From contig NZ_KI914666.1 of assembly GCF_000520495.1 (NCBI RefSeq), forward strand, positions 79,239 through 129,991: a DNA stretch of 50,753 bases. Direction: 5' to 3'. Below the pieces are notes generated by a model that saw only the letters and a list, made by a program, of their open reading frames with translations, made no database searches and had not been told where the DNA came from. Position 1 is the first letter of the stretch. The number at the start of each line of letters is the position of its first letter. This stretch comes from Arthrobacter sp. H14. GTDB lineage: Bacteria; Actinomycetota; Actinomycetes; Actinomycetales; Micrococcaceae. Positions 1 to 10,164 of this stretch are shown piece by piece. The position numbers and the translations under genes are program-made.

Positions 1-22
1 GCGCACGGCCGGCGGGCCTTTC

Positions 23-985
23 TCATGCCGGTTTTCGTGCTTTCCCGCGATCCTGATGGCGCACTGACCGGTCAGGCGAGATATTGAGCTTTTCCAGAAT
101 CTCTGCCAACAAATCGATAAAGACGCCAACCTCCGCCGTCTGCTTGTCGCTGATGAGCAGCGCGAAAAGGTTTCTGGCCAACCTTATTTCCGGGACGTCC
201 AAAACAACGACCCCGGAAGGCCGGTTCAACAACGCCAGTTCAGGAACCAGCGACGCACCGATGCCGGCCGACGTCATCTGCAGGCTGGCGTTGAAGTCGT
301 CGCACAACGCCGTCACCCGCGGATGGAGATTGCAGCTGGCGAAGAGCCGCTCGATAACGGCGGCGTCACTCGTTCCAGGATGGTGGACTATCCACGGCAT
401 ATCGGAGAGCTGCGACGCGCTCACTTCCGAGCCCGGGCCGATGCCCCAGGATTCAGGCAGGACGACGCGGAAATCGTCATCACCAATCCACTGCTTATTG
501 ATGGTCGAAGGCCAGGCCAGACCGGTCTGGCCCACCTGGTAGACCAGTGCCACATCGAGTTCACCGCCGGCGCGCAGGTCCTGGATGGTCTCCGCCGGTT
601 CCGCAACTGAAACTTTCAGGCTGATGCCCAGATCGTGCCACGCCGGCATCTGCATCAGCCGGGGGAGCACGTGCGTGGCAAGGCTGGGAAAGATGCCCAG
701 CCGCAGTTCCTGGGTGGTGTTCTTATGTGTCCGGGCCGTTGCGGCCAATAGGGCGTCGATGTCGGACAGCACCTTGGTGGCGTGCCTGGACATTACGACT
801 GCGGCCTCGGTGGGCAGAACGTTTCGTGCCGAACGGTGGAAGAGCTCAACCCCCGTTTCCCTTTCCAACGTCGACATCTGTTGGGACACTGCCGAGGCCG
901 TGTATCCCAGACGGTTGGCAGCAGCCGCGAACGAACCCAACCGTGTGACCTCCAGAAGAGTCCGGAGATGAATCGGATTTACCAT
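23..985 (-). CDS. LysR-family transcriptional regulator
   Basis: A 320-residue protein with the LysR plan. An N-terminal winged helix-turn-helix occupies about residues 1-60 (LGSFAAAANRLGYTASAVSQQ is the recognition-helix region, followed by the LERETGVELFHRS wing). A periplasmic-binding-like effector domain covers about 90-300. It starts at ATG 985. No Shine-Dalgarno sequence is obvious in front of it. The gene is divergent from the secreted subtilase that starts near 1200, so the 214-bp spacer may carry a shared operator, but no convincing T-N11-A palindrome stood out. The effector cannot be read from sequence. The charged tail rich in Arg and Lys is ordinary. The family call is firm; the target gene is inference. 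Confidence 0.9.
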   Translation of the reverse strand: MVNPIHLRTLLEVTRLGSFAAAANRLGYTASAVSQQMSTLERETGVELFHRSARNVLPTEAAVVMSRHATKVLSDIDALLAATARTHKNTTQELRLGIFPSLATHVLPRLMQMPAWHDLGISLKVSVAEPAETIQDLRAGGELDVALVYQVGQTGLAWPSTINKQWIGDDDFRVVLPESWGIGPGSEVSASQLSDMPWIVHHPGTSDAAVIERLFASCNLHPRVTALCDDFNASLQMTSAGIGASLVPELALLNRPSGVVVLDVPEIRLARNLFALLISDKQTAEVGVFIDLLAEILEKLNISPDRSVRHQDRGKARKPA

Positions 986-1199
986 AAGGAAAACTTTAGC
1001 TCAGCGACTTACAATAATGAGGTCAGAGTGACTCCCGTGGCCGCTGTGATTTTGTCGCCCCGCGGCGGGCCTTGGCTTTAAAGCGTGGCGGAAGCCAGTA
1101 GGATTGATCCGTTGTGCCCGACGTCACAGATGTGGACACGATGGCAATATCGCTGAGGCATCCGCAACGTGCCTCCACCTTCCGAACCATTGGAGAGTT

Positions 1200-4100
1200 G
1201 TGAATAAGAAGAGATCCAGGAATTCCGCGCGTTCGTTCAGCCGAACCAGCGGGCGGTTTTTGGCCGCAACTGCCGCCATTTCGTTGGCCGCGACGGCGGC
1301 GGGTGGAACCGCATACGCGCAGCCGTCGGATACATCTCCGTCGCTGCCGGAGCGCCAGGCCATTGATACGTCCAACTTTGTGGATGGTGCCACATACATC
1401 GTGACGCTGGCGCAGGATGCCGCCAGTTCTTATGAGGGCGGCGTGAATGGCATTCCCGCGACGGCACCCGGCAATGGCAAGCAGCTTAACGCCAACTCCC
1501 AGGCAGTCAAGCAGTACCAGGGGCATCTGAAGAAGCAGCACAAGGAAGTCGCTGCCGAAGTTGAGGCGGAACCGACCCGGAACTATACGCTGACTGTCAA
1601 CGCCTTCGCTGCAGAGATGACGGCGCTTCAGGCCAAGAAGCTGGCAGCCGACAAGGACGTCATCAGCGTCGAAAAGAACCAGCTGCACAAGATCCAGCAA
1701 AGCACTACAGACTTCCTCGGGCTCGGCAGCGAGGCCGACGGTTCGGGCGGCGTCTGGCAAGAGATCGGCGGCCCGGATGAAGCAGGCAAGGGCATCGTCG
1801 TCGGTGTTATCGATACCGGAATCGCTCCAGAGAACCCCTCCTTCGCCGGCGCAGACCTCACCGATGAGGTCTCCGCCGACACTCCCTATCTGAGTGGTGA
1901 AGCCATCACCTTCAACAGGGCCGACGGCGGCACATTCACCGGTACCTGCCAGGCGGGCGCGGAATTTACCGCGGACGACTGCAGCACCAAGCTGATCGGT
2001 GCGAAGTATTTCGTGGAAGGATTTGGCGCCGCAAATATCGGTACTCCGATAACCGACGGCGAGTACGGTTCGCCGCGCGACGGGCATGGCCACGGTTCGC
2101 ACACTGCCAGTACAGCAGCAGGAAAATTCGGTGTCGAAGCCGACTTGGACGGCATCGACATGGGAACCATCTCGGGTGTCGCACCGGCCGCCAAAATAGC
2201 TGCCTACAAGGCGTGCTGGACCGGCAATGATCCCGGCGTCACCACCGACGACGGCTGCGCCACGACAGACCTGCTGGCAGCCATCGAAGCCGCCACCAAC
2301 GACGGCGTGGATGTCATCAACTACTCCATCGGCGGCGGAGCGGCACAGTCCACCGTGTCGCCGATTGACCAATCCTTCCTGGGCGCAGCCGAGGCCGGAA
2401 TTTTTGTCGCCGCCTCTGCCGGCAACTCCGGACCGGGTGCTTCGACACTGGATAACGCCTCGCCGTGGATCACCACAGTCGGAAACAGCACCTACGACAC
2501 CCCGCAGTCCACCGTGGTCCTTGGGAACGACGCCAAACTGACCGGTGCATCATTGAGCATTTCCGACGCCGGGCTGGATGAAGCCCCATTGATCCTGGCG
2601 GAAGATGCCGCCTTGGAAGGTGCGGCAGAGGCGCCGCTCTGCGGGCCAGGATCCCTCGACCCGGCAAAAGTTGGCGGCAAGGTTGTCGTATGCGACCGTG
2701 GCCAATTTGCCTTGATTGAAAAGGCCACGGAGGTCGCGGACGCCGGCGGTGCCGGCATGGTCCTGGTCAATAAGCCGGGCGAAAGCAGCAGCGTTCTCTC
2801 TCTCCAGTACCCCGTTCCCACCGTTCACCTCACGGCGGAACACCGGGATGAACTGCGGGCATACGCGGCCACCGAGGGCGCCACCGCATCCATGATCCGG
2901 GAAGCAGTTAACCCGATGGTCATTCCGGCGCCGCAGATCGCCGAATCATCGAGTCGAGGACCGGTACTGGCAGATGGTTCCAATATTTTGAAGCCGGACG
3001 TTACGGCACCGGGAACAGGGATCCTGGCGGCCGGCGCCAATGCCGAAGGTGAAGATCCTCAGCAGGTATTGATGTCCGGTACATCCATGGCTTCACCGCA
3101 TGTTGCCGGTCTGGCGGCCCTGTACCTGGGCGAACAACCGGATGCCAGCCCAGCGGAGGTTAAGTCGGCACTCATGACGACTGCCTACAATCTTGTCGAC
3201 AGTTCCGGCGAGCCGGTGAAGGACGTATTCACTCAGGGAGCCGGACATGTAGATCCGACGCGTTACCTGCAGCCCGGCATGTATTTCCCGGCCGGTTCTG
3301 ATGACTGGTTCGGCTATATTCAAGGCCTTGGCTACGACCTTGGCGCGGATGTTCCCGACGTCGAGGGCAGTGAATTGAACCAGCCGTCGATCGCCATTGG
3401 TTCAATGGCAGGACCGCGCACCGTGTCACGCACAGTCGTCTCAACAGAGGCAGGCACGTATACGGCGGACGTGGACATGCCCGGATTTGACGTCACCGTC
3501 TCTCAGCCGACGCTGACTTTTGAGAAGGCGGGGGAGTCCAAGACCTTCGATGTGACGTTCAAGCGCACAGATGCGGAAATGGATACGTTCTCAGACGGCT
3601 ATCTGACGTGGACCTCCGGCAATGGCAACACCGTTCGGATGCCGCTGGCGGCCGCACCCGCGAGCATGCTGGCTCCGGCCACCGTTTCCGGCGAAGGCAC
3701 CGAAGGAAGCATCGACATGACCGTGACGCCTGGCCTTGACGGTTCCGTGGCGGTCGATACATTCGGGCTTGCCAAAGGACATCTCTTTACACCTGAGGAG
3801 GGCCAGTTCATCAACGGATACCTTGGTGCTCCTGTTGACGGCACCGTGCGCAGCAAGGAGCACAGTGGTGAAGGAACCGCGGGACAGACGATCAGTTATG
3901 AGATGGATGTCGCTGAAGGAACACGTTTGGCCACCTTCGACCTGGACTCCGTCGACGATACGGCTGATCTGGATCTTGTCGTTGTCCATTTGAATGCGGC
4001 AGGCGTTCCGGACACCCTGTGGCAATCCGCCTCAGCATCTGCCGATGAAAAGGTGCAGATCAGCACTCCGGTTGCTGGAAAGTATTTGGTGCAGGCCAAT

Positions 4101-4463
4101 ATTTACTCCACCCCGGAAAAGGCGAAGCGCGCGTCGTTCGACCTTACCGGGTTTGCTGTTCCGTCCGGTTCCACCGATACGCCGTTGGTTTCATCGCCAT
4201 CGGCGCTCGATGCACAACAAGGCGTTGAGACAAATATCGAGTTGTCCTGGGAAGGGCTGGATCACAATGCGGTCTACATGGGGCTGATTGGCTACGGTGT
4301 TTCCGCGGTCAACACCGTTGTCACCGTTAGTACCGGAGATGTTCCTTGCCAGGCGCCAGGTAAACCTCACGACGGTCAGCAGGCCAAGCCCAGCCACTCC
4401 GGTGAGCAGGGCCAGCCCGCTCATTCGAAGCTGGAGCATTGCAAGCCCGGCATGTCCTCGTAA
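1200..4463 (+). CDS. Secreted subtilisin-like serine protease (S8, with PA insert)
   Basis: About 1087 residues from the GTG at 1200, chosen because a twin-Lys/Arg N-terminus, a hydrophobic Ala-rich segment and an AYAQ-type cleavage site follow directly, which is a secretory signal peptide. An open frame runs back to ATG 1104, but that extension does not look like a leader. GGAGAG at 1192-1197 is only 2 nt from the GTG, so the start is not certain. An I9-like propeptide covers about residues 60-165. The catalytic triad is visible as Asp205 (VIDTGIAP), His298 (GHGHGSHTAS) and Ser629 (GTSMASPHVAGLAAL). A protease-associated domain is inserted between His and Ser (about 455-570), as in lactocepin-like and plant-type subtilases. 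Fn3-like beta domains follow (about 720-1040). The last 40 residues are hydrophilic, rich in Gln, His, Lys and Pro, with two Cys. No LPXTG anchor or terminal membrane helix is seen, so the protein is probably released. Confidence 0.92.
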   Translation: MNKKRSRNSARSFSRTSGRFLAATAAISLAATAAGGTAYAQPSDTSPSLPERQAIDTSNFVDGATYIVTLAQDAASSYEGGVNGIPATAPGNGKQLNANSQAVKQYQGHLKKQHKEVAAEVEAEPTRNYTLTVNAFAAEMTALQAKKLAADKDVISVEKNQLHKIQQSTTDFLGLGSEADGSGGVWQEIGGPDEAGKGIVVGVIDTGIAPENPSFAGADLTDEVSADTPYLSGEAITFNRADGGTFTGTCQAGAEFTADDCSTKLIGAKYFVEGFGAANIGTPITDGEYGSPRDGHGHGSHTASTAAGKFGVEADLDGIDMGTISGVAPAAKIAAYKACWTGNDPGVTTDDGCATTDLLAAIEAATNDGVDVINYSIGGGAAQSTVSPIDQSFLGAAEAGIFVAASAGNSGPGASTLDNASPWITTVGNSTYDTPQSTVVLGNDAKLTGASLSISDAGLDEAPLILAEDAALEGAAEAPLCGPGSLDPAKVGGKVVVCDRGQFALIEKATEVADAGGAGMVLVNKPGESSSVLSLQYPVPTVHLTAEHRDELRAYAATEGATASMIREAVNPMVIPAPQIAESSSRGPVLADGSNILKPDVTAPGTGILAAGANAEGEDPQQVLMSGTSMASPHVAGLAALYLGEQPDASPAEVKSALMTTAYNLVDSSGEPVKDVFTQGAGHVDPTRYLQPGMYFPAGSDDWFGYIQGLGYDLGADVPDVEGSELNQPSIAIGSMAGPRTVSRTVVSTEAGTYTADVDMPGFDVTVSQPTLTFEKAGESKTFDVTFKRTDAEMDTFSDGYLTWTSGNGNTVRMPLAAAPASMLAPATVSGEGTEGSIDMTVTPGLDGSVAVDTFGLAKGHLFTPEEGQFINGYLGAPVDGTVRSKEHSGEGTAGQTISYEMDVAEGTRLATFDLDSVDDTADLDLVVVHLNAAGVPDTLWQSASASADEKVQISTPVAGKYLVQANIYSTPEKAKRASFDLTGFAVPSGSTDTPLVSSPSALDAQQGVETNIELSWEGLDHNAVYMGLIGYGVSAVNTVVTVSTGDVPCQAPGKPHDGQQAKPSHSGEQGQPAHSKLEHCKPGMSS

Positions 4464-4537
4464 CACTGTTCCAGACCGCTATCGATAAGGGCATCTGAAT
4501 GACGTGATTCCCTGCCACCGGCAGGTTGGATCGGGAA

Positions 4538-4584
4538 CAGAAAATGCGGTGTGGTGGTTATATCCACTGCACCGCATTTTTCTG
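4538..4584 (+). terminator. Rho-independent terminator after the subtilase
   Basis: The left arm CAGAAAATGCGGTG (4538-4551) pairs with CACCGCATTTTTCTG (4570-4584) with one bulged base. An inner GTGG/CCAC pair extends the stem. The right arm carries five T residues and the left arm four A residues, so it could stop transcription from either side. A second perfect 6-bp hairpin (CCTGCC/GGCAGG, 4511-4525) lies just upstream. Confidence 0.8.
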
Positions 4585-4759
4585 TCCTGGTGCATTTCCG
4601 ACACGCCGAAGTTGCGGCGACACGGCACTTTTTCACTTGTGGGTTTCTCCTCCACAGACTGTGGACAGAACCTCGTGGAAAGCCTCAAAGACGGGCTTTT
4701 AAGTTGAAGATTCGACGCTGGGACTGTGGACTATCAGCCGTTGGAATGACATACTTGTA
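4585..4759. other. Non-coding leader region upstream of nrdH with DnaA-box-like motifs
   Basis: No gene is seen here. TGTGGACAG (4660-4668) and TGTGGACTA (4725-4733) each match 8 of 9 bases of the actinobacterial DnaA box complement TGTGGACAA. The first forms half of a perfect 15-bp palindrome, TCCACAGACTGTGGA (4651-4665). DnaA control of nrd genes is established in E. coli; here it is only a suggestion. Confidence 0.35.
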
Positions 4760-4807
4760 ATACATCATGTTGGGGTGCCTTTCATGAAGGCGCACTAGAT
4801 GTAGTAT
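4760..4807 (+). promoter_or_regulatory. Pair of NrdR-box-like operators upstream of nrdHIEF
   Basis: Box 2, GCACTAGATGTAGTAT (4792-4807), fits the NrdR consensus acaCwAtATaTwGtgt closely. Box 1, ATACATCATGTTGGGG (4760-4775), is weaker but shares the core CwnnATnTwG. The two starts are 32 bp apart, three helical turns, which is the usual arrangement of paired NrdR boxes. TAGTAT inside box 2 (4802-4807) could be the -10, so bound repressor would block RNA polymerase. The nrdR gene itself is not in the window. Known: NrdR is an ATP-cone/zinc-ribbon repressor of nrd operons. Confidence 0.7.
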
Positions 4808-4943
4808 CGAAGAACAAACACCAGTGGTGGTGGGGTGTACGCCAAAGATCGACAATCAACGCCTTGAAGATGAGGCCGATGTGGTCGCTTCAGCAGTCAC
4901 CGCCACGACGTAGTTAGAGACACTTCTGAAGGGGAGAGGGACC

Positions 4944-5189
4944 ATGACCGTAACGGTATACACCAAACCAGCGTGCGTTCAGTGCAACGCAACTTACCGG
5001 GCTCTGGATAAGAAGGGCATCACCTACCAGAGCGTGGATATGTCCCAGGATCCCGAAGCCCTCGATCGGGTCCGGTCCCTCGGCTACATGCAGGCACCGG
5101 TTGTCGTCACTGAGAAGGATCACTGGTCCGGGTTCCGTCCGGACAAGATCAATGAACTTGCTCAGTCCTCAGCAACATCGGTGGCCTGA
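4944..5189 (+). CDS. nrdH: Glutaredoxin-like NrdH redoxin
   Basis: An 81-residue thioredoxin-fold protein with the redox motif C-V-Q-C at residues 11-14 (KPACVQCNATYRALD) and the NrdH signature WSGFRPDKI near the C-terminus, which distinguishes it from glutathione-dependent glutaredoxins. It donates electrons to the class Ib ribonucleotide reductase NrdE and is itself reduced by thioredoxin reductase. A purine-rich ribosome binding site (GAAGGGGAGAGGG) precedes ATG 4944. It is first in the nrdHIEF operon; nrdI follows after 35 nt. Length and order are typical of actinobacteria. Confidence 0.97.
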   Translation: MTVTVYTKPACVQCNATYRALDKKGITYQSVDMSQDPEALDRVRSLGYMQAPVVVTEKDHWSGFRPDKINELAQSSATSVA

Positions 5190-5224
5190 TTTTCCGAAGC
5201 TATTGACGCTAAGGAGCAGTGCCC

Positions 5225-5716
5225 ATGTCATCGCAGGCCATGGCAGAGCTGAAAGATGCAGCCGCCGGAGCCCAGGACAATCAGGCGGGCAACTTCACCG
5301 ACGCGCAGTTGATCTACTTTTCTTCCATATCGGCGAATACGCACCGGTTTGTTGAAAAGCTGGGCGGGCAGGCGGGAAGAATTCCGCTTCGCACCCAAGA
5401 AGAAACCCTTCACGCACGAGCACCTTACGTACTGATTCTGCCCACCTACGGTGGAGTCTCAGGTAAGGGAGCCGTGCCGAAGCAAGTAATCAAATTCCTC
5501 AATTGCAAGGAAAACCGATTACTGATCCGCGGCGTTATCGGCGCGGGCAACACAAATTTCGGGGAAACATACTGTTTGGCCGGCGACGTCGTCGCAGCCA
5601 AGTGCCAGGTTCCCCACCTGTATAGATTCGAACTAATGGGTACGCCGGAAGACGTCGCCAAGGTTCATGAGGGATTGGAAGAGTTTTGGACACGACAGTT
5701 GCAGAGCCGGAAGTAG
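5225..5716 (+). CDS. nrdI: Ribonucleotide reductase flavodoxin NrdI
   Basis: 163 residues from ATG 5225, which has AAGGAG (5211-5216) at good spacing; a GTG six bases earlier is less likely. The flavodoxin-like phosphate-binding loop is seen in [13 protein letters not shown] (about residues 30-42), with the NrdI-typical ILPTYGG and [15 protein letters not shown] segments later. NrdI supplies the oxidant that builds the Mn(III)2-tyrosyl radical cofactor in NrdF. The 3' end overlaps the proposed nrdE start by about 31 nt if the TTG at 5686 is used, which would couple translation of the two genes. Confidence 0.96.
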   Translation: MSSQAMAELKDAAAGAQDNQAGNFTDAQLIYFSSISANTHRFVEKLGGQAGRIPLRTQEETLHARAPYVLILPTYGGVSGKGAVPKQVIKFLNCKENRLLIRGVIGAGNTNFGETYCLAGDVVAAKCQVPHLYRFELMGTPEDVAKVHEGLEEFWTRQLQSRK

Positions 5717-7857
5717 CAGAAGAGAAGCCAATGCCGGCGGCGTTTGAAGGTCTGGGCTACCACGAGCTCAACGCGATGCTGAACCTCTACGGAGCGGACG
5801 GCAAGATCCAGTTTGAAGCCGACCGCGAAGCAGCACACCAGTACTTCCTGCAACACGTGAACCAGAATACCGTGTTCTTCCATGATCTGGAGGAGCGCCT
5901 CGACTATCTGGTCAAGCATGACTACTACGAGCGCGGTGTCCTCGACCAGTACACGATGAACTTCATACGCGACCTGTATGACCGCGCGTACAAGAAGAAG
6001 TTCCGGTTCGAAACCTTCCTCGGTGCCTTCAAGTTCTACACCTCCTACACGCTGAAGACTTTTGACGGCAAGCGCTTCCTCGAACGGTATGAGGACCGCG
6101 TTTGCATGGTCGCACTGGCCCTTGCCGGCGGTGATGAGAACCTGGCCACGCATCTGATGAACGAGATTATCGACGGCCGCTTCCAGCCGGCGACACCCAC
6201 TTTCCTCAACTCCGGCAAGAAGCAGCGCGGAGAGCTCGTCTCGTGCTTCCTGCTGCGCATTGAGGACAATATGGAGTCGATTGGCCGCTCCATCAACTCT
6301 GCACTGCAGCTGTCCAAACGCGGCGGCGGTGTCGCTTTCGCTTTGACGAATATCCGGGAAGTCGGAGCACCGATCAAGCACATCGAAAACCAGTCCTCCG
6401 GCGTCATCCCCGTCATGAAGCTGCTGGAAGATTCCTTCTCCTACGCCAACCAGCTCGGTGCCCGCCAGGGTGCCGGTGCCGTTTACCTGCACGCACACCA
6501 TCCCGACATCTACCGGTTCCTCGATACCAAGCGCGAAAACGCCGACGAAAAGATCCGCATAAAGACGCTCTCGCTCGGCGTCGTCATTCCGGATATAACC
6601 TTTGAACTGGCCAAGAAGGACGAGGACATGTACCTGTTCTCACCCTATGACGTTGAGCGCGTCTACGGCATGCCGTTCTCTGATATTTCGGTGACCGAAA
6701 AGTACTACGAAATGGTCGACGATTCACGAATCAAGAAGTCCAAGATCAAAGCCCGCGACTTTTTCCAGACACTGGCGGAGATCCAGTTCGAATCGGGTTA
6801 CCCGTACGTGATGTTCGAAGACACCGTGAACCGGGCCAACCCGATTGACGGCAAAATCATCATGAGCAACCTCTGCTCCGAGATCCTTCAGGTTTCCCAG
6901 CCGACGACCTACAACGATGATCTGTCGTACAACGAGGTCGGCAAAGACATCTCCTGCAACCTGGGTTCGCTCAACATTGCCAAGACGATGGATTCACCGG
7001 ATTTCGGTGCCACCATTGAAACCGCTATCCGGGGTCTCTCCGCAGTCTCCGATATGAGCCACATTTCATCTGTGCCTTCGATCGAGAAAGGCAACGACCA
7101 GTCACACGCGATAGGCCTGGGACAGATGAACCTGCACGGCTACCTCGCACGGCAACGGGTCTATTATGGCTCCGAAGAGGGCCTGGACTTCACCAACATG
7201 TACTTCTACTCAGTGGTTTACCACGCGCTGCGCGCCTCAAACAGGATCGCGATGGAACGCGGTGAAACTTTCGGCGGCTTCGAGAAGTCGGATTATGCCA
7301 ATGGGAGCTACTTCGACAAGTACACCGACCAGGTCTGGGAACCGAAGACCGAACGCGTCCGTGAACTCTTCGAGGAAGCCGGCGTAAACATCCCGAGCCA
7401 GGAGGACTGGCGGGAGCTGAAGGCGTCGGTCATGGAGCACGGGATCTACAACCAGAACCTGCAGGCGGTTCCGCCGACAGGATCGATCTCCTACATCAAC
7501 AACTCGACGTCGTCGATCCATCCGGTGGCGTCCAAGGTGGAAATCCGCAAGGAAGGCAAGCTCGGTCGTGTTTACTACCCGGCCCCTTACCTGACTAACC
7601 ACAACCTGGACTACTATCAGGATGCTTATGAGATCGGCTACGAGAAGATCATCGATACGTACGCCGAGGCCACCCAGCACGTGGACCAAGGGCTGTCGCT
7701 GACCTTGTTCTTCAAGGACACCGCCACCACCCGAGAGATCAATAAAGCCCAGATCTACGCTTGGCGCAAGGGCATCAAGACGCTCTATTACATCCGCCTG
7801 CGCCAGCAGGCCCTTGAAGGCACTGAGGTGGAGAATTGCGTCAGCTGTATGTTGTGA
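5686..7857 (+). CDS. nrdE: Class Ib ribonucleoside-diphosphate reductase, alpha subunit
   Basis: The catalytic subunit, which reduces NDPs to dNDPs. Visible features: [12 protein letters not shown] near the start, the substrate-loop cysteines in [11 protein letters not shown] and SNLCSEILQ, the [12 protein letters not shown] active-site segment, [18 protein letters not shown], and the terminal ENCVSCML with the CxxC pair that NrdH reduces. There is no N-terminal ATP cone, as expected for class Ib. The start is uncertain: TTG 5686 gives 723 residues, ATG 5731 gives 708; both fit the family. It is third in the operon, followed by a perfect 15-bp hairpin before nrdF. Confidence 0.96.
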   Translation: MDTTVAEPEVAEEKPMPAAFEGLGYHELNAMLNLYGADGKIQFEADREAAHQYFLQHVNQNTVFFHDLEERLDYLVKHDYYERGVLDQYTMNFIRDLYDRAYKKKFRFETFLGAFKFYTSYTLKTFDGKRFLERYEDRVCMVALALAGGDENLATHLMNEIIDGRFQPATPTFLNSGKKQRGELVSCFLLRIEDNMESIGRSINSALQLSKRGGGVAFALTNIREVGAPIKHIENQSSGVIPVMKLLEDSFSYANQLGARQGAGAVYLHAHHPDIYRFLDTKRENADEKIRIKTLSLGVVIPDITFELAKKDEDMYLFSPYDVERVYGMPFSDISVTEKYYEMVDDSRIKKSKIKARDFFQTLAEIQFESGYPYVMFEDTVNRANPIDGKIIMSNLCSEILQVSQPTTYNDDLSYNEVGKDISCNLGSLNIAKTMDSPDFGATIETAIRGLSAVSDMSHISSVPSIEKGNDQSHAIGLGQMNLHGYLARQRVYYGSEEGLDFTNMYFYSVVYHALRASNRIAMERGETFGGFEKSDYANGSYFDKYTDQVWEPKTERVRELFEEAGVNIPSQEDWRELKASVMEHGIYNQNLQAVPPTGSISYINNSTSSIHPVASKVEIRKEGKLGRVYYPAPYLTNHNLDYYQDAYEIGYEKIIDTYAEATQHVDQGLSLTLFFKDTATTREINKAQIYAWRKGIKTLYYIRLRQQALEGTEVENCVSCML

Positions 7858-7858
7858 C

Positions 7859-7894
7859 GGTGTACGACGGCGGCAGGTTCCGCCGTCGTACACC
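7859..7894 (+). other. Perfect 15-bp stem-loop between nrdE and nrdF
   Basis: GGTGTACGACGGCGG (7859-7873) is fully complementary to CCGCCGTCGTACACC (7880-7894) with a 6-nt loop. No T-run follows, and nrdF lies 35 nt downstream on the same strand. A role as an mRNA stability or processing element, or a partial attenuator that sets the NrdE:NrdF ratio, is more likely than full termination. The stem motif TACGACGGCGG recurs in the hairpin at 10981-11022. Confidence 0.75.
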
Positions 7895-7920
7895 CTCGCC
7901 ACAGCCCATCAACGAATTAA

Positions 7921-8904
<984 letters not shown>

Positions 8905-9007
8905 CCACCTAAGACTACTGCGCGATCAATTCACCATCTTTGTTAGCTGTGATGATGTGGGAGCCAAAGGGAGCGCTGGTCGCGTTGAATCTTTCGCACA
9001 TCCACTC

Positions 9008-9048
9008 CACGTCAGCTGTGGCGGCCCGATGCAGCCGCAGCTGACGTG
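9008..9048 (+). terminator. Stem-loop downstream of nrdF
   Basis: CACGTCAGCTGTGGC (9008-9022) pairs with GCCGCAGCTGACGTG (9034-9048), 15 bp with one G-U wobble and an 11-nt loop. There is no strong T-run. It probably ends the nrd transcript, and it also borders the capA-like remnant on the other strand. Confidence 0.55.
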
Positions 9049-9053
9049 TCTGC

Positions 9054-9216
9054 ATCGTTGATCAGATCACCACAACCGTTGAAAATCGGCTTGTCTCGGT
9101 AGAATCTCGATCGGCCGCGGGTGGTGTGAAGAATGCCCGTGGACGATGTCGATGCCCGCGTCCACGAGTTGGTGGGCAAACTGTACCTGGTCGTCAGAGA
9201 TTCGGTAGCCCCAATT
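9054..9216 (-). pseudogene. Remnant of a CapA/PgsA-type (poly-gamma-glutamate capsule) protein
   Basis: On the minus strand, codons from 9216 down read NWGYRISDDQVQFAHQLVD then AGIDIVHGHSSHHPRPIEI, a close match to the metallophosphatase-like CapA family (family pattern NWGY..Q..FAH.LIDAG.D.VHGHSSHHP..IEV). After IEI one extra base shifts the frame. In the next frame the similarity resumes as YRDKPIFNGCGDLIND, the family's next block. Both ends then dissolve, leaving about 55 of the usual 350 or more residues, so this is a dead fragment. It fills most of the 456-bp gap between nrdF and the thioesterase gene. Confidence 0.75.
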
Positions 9217-9360
9217 CGTCCGAGCGGTACAGCGGGCCTGGCAAAGAGTGCAGGTCATTGGCGGGGCGTATCGCGCTGACCGCTGGCATGCGAAATGCAG
9301 AAGTTCATCGAAGTGGGGAATAATGAGGTGCGGACCTGTCCCGACCACATTAAAGGCACC

Positions 9361-10146
9361 ATGACTGACTCGTATTACCGCCAACTGGGCAACGGCCGAT
9401 TTGAATCGACGATCCTTGCACAGGGCGCCTGGAATCCGGCAGAGCAGCACATGGCTCCTGTCTCCGGGCTGATCGCGCATTGCCTTGAGCAGCACGAGCC
9501 CAGGCCGGACATGCGGATGGCCCGGCTCAGTTACGAGATCCTGGGGATGATTCCGGGCGGCGAATTCGATGTTACGACGACAACCATCCGCCCCGGCCGG
9601 ACTATCGAACTGATCCAGGCGGAGATGTCCGCTGGCGGGAGAACCGCGGTAAGGGCCACCGCGTGGCGGTTAGTCAAGAGCGACACCGCTGCGGTGGCTG
9701 CATTCGAAGATAAGGCCATGCCTGGCGTGGAACAAGCTGTCCACTGGGACGGCATGGATGAGTGGCCAGGTGGTTACATCGCCTCATTGGACATCAGGGT
9801 GATCCCAGGCCACCGGCGGGGCAGTGGACAGGCATGGATCCGCTCGCCCTACAGGATGATCGAAGGTTTCGAAACCACCGACTTCGTCCACCTGTTGGGC
9901 TTGGTCGATACGGCCAACGGAGTTTCGTCCAGGGTTCCACCGGGGCCTGGAAGCTTCATGTTTCCGAATCTCGACCTGCAAATGCACTTGTACCGCCAGC
10001 CATCCGGTGAGTTGCTGGGGTTGGATACGAGCGTCACCTTCGCATCCGACGGCGTCGGGCTTACATCAACAATCCTCAACGATGCGGATGGTCCCTTTGG
10101 CCGCGCCGAGCAAATACTTACCGTCCGCCAGCTCCCCGCTGACTGA
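9361..10146 (+). CDS. Thioesterase-family protein (acyl-CoA thioesterase-like)
   Basis: 261 residues from ATG 9361. The frame is open back to 9295, but similarity begins at MTDSYYRQLGNGRFEST. It looks like the actinobacterial double-hotdog thioesterase family: APVSGLIAHCLEQH in the first hotdog, then RMARLSYEILGMIPGG and TTIRPGRTIELIQAEM, and a second repeat containing WIRSPYRMIEGFE, TANGVSS and LDLQMHLYRQPSGELLGLDTS. The likely reaction is hydrolysis of acyl-CoA; the substrate is unknown. The ribosome binding site is weak (AAAGG). The lipoate-ligase-like gene follows after 18 nt, so the two are probably co-transcribed. Confidence 0.8.
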   Translation: MTDSYYRQLGNGRFESTILAQGAWNPAEQHMAPVSGLIAHCLEQHEPRPDMRMARLSYEILGMIPGGEFDVTTTTIRPGRTIELIQAEMSAGGRTAVRATAWRLVKSDTAAVAAFEDKAMPGVEQAVHWDGMDEWPGGYIASLDIRVIPGHRRGSGQAWIRSPYRMIEGFETTDFVHLLGLVDTANGVSSRVPPGPGSFMFPNLDLQMHLYRQPSGELLGLDTSVTFASDGVGLTSTILNDADGPFGRAEQILTVRQLPAD

Positions 10147-10164
10147 CTGCCGCCCTACAACCCT

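Noticed and set aside
1023-2372. Long open frame (449 codons) on the minus strand opposite the subtilase
   Set aside because: Antisense shadow of a strong S8 coding frame in high-GC DNA; Cys/Arg/Gly-rich translation resembles no family.
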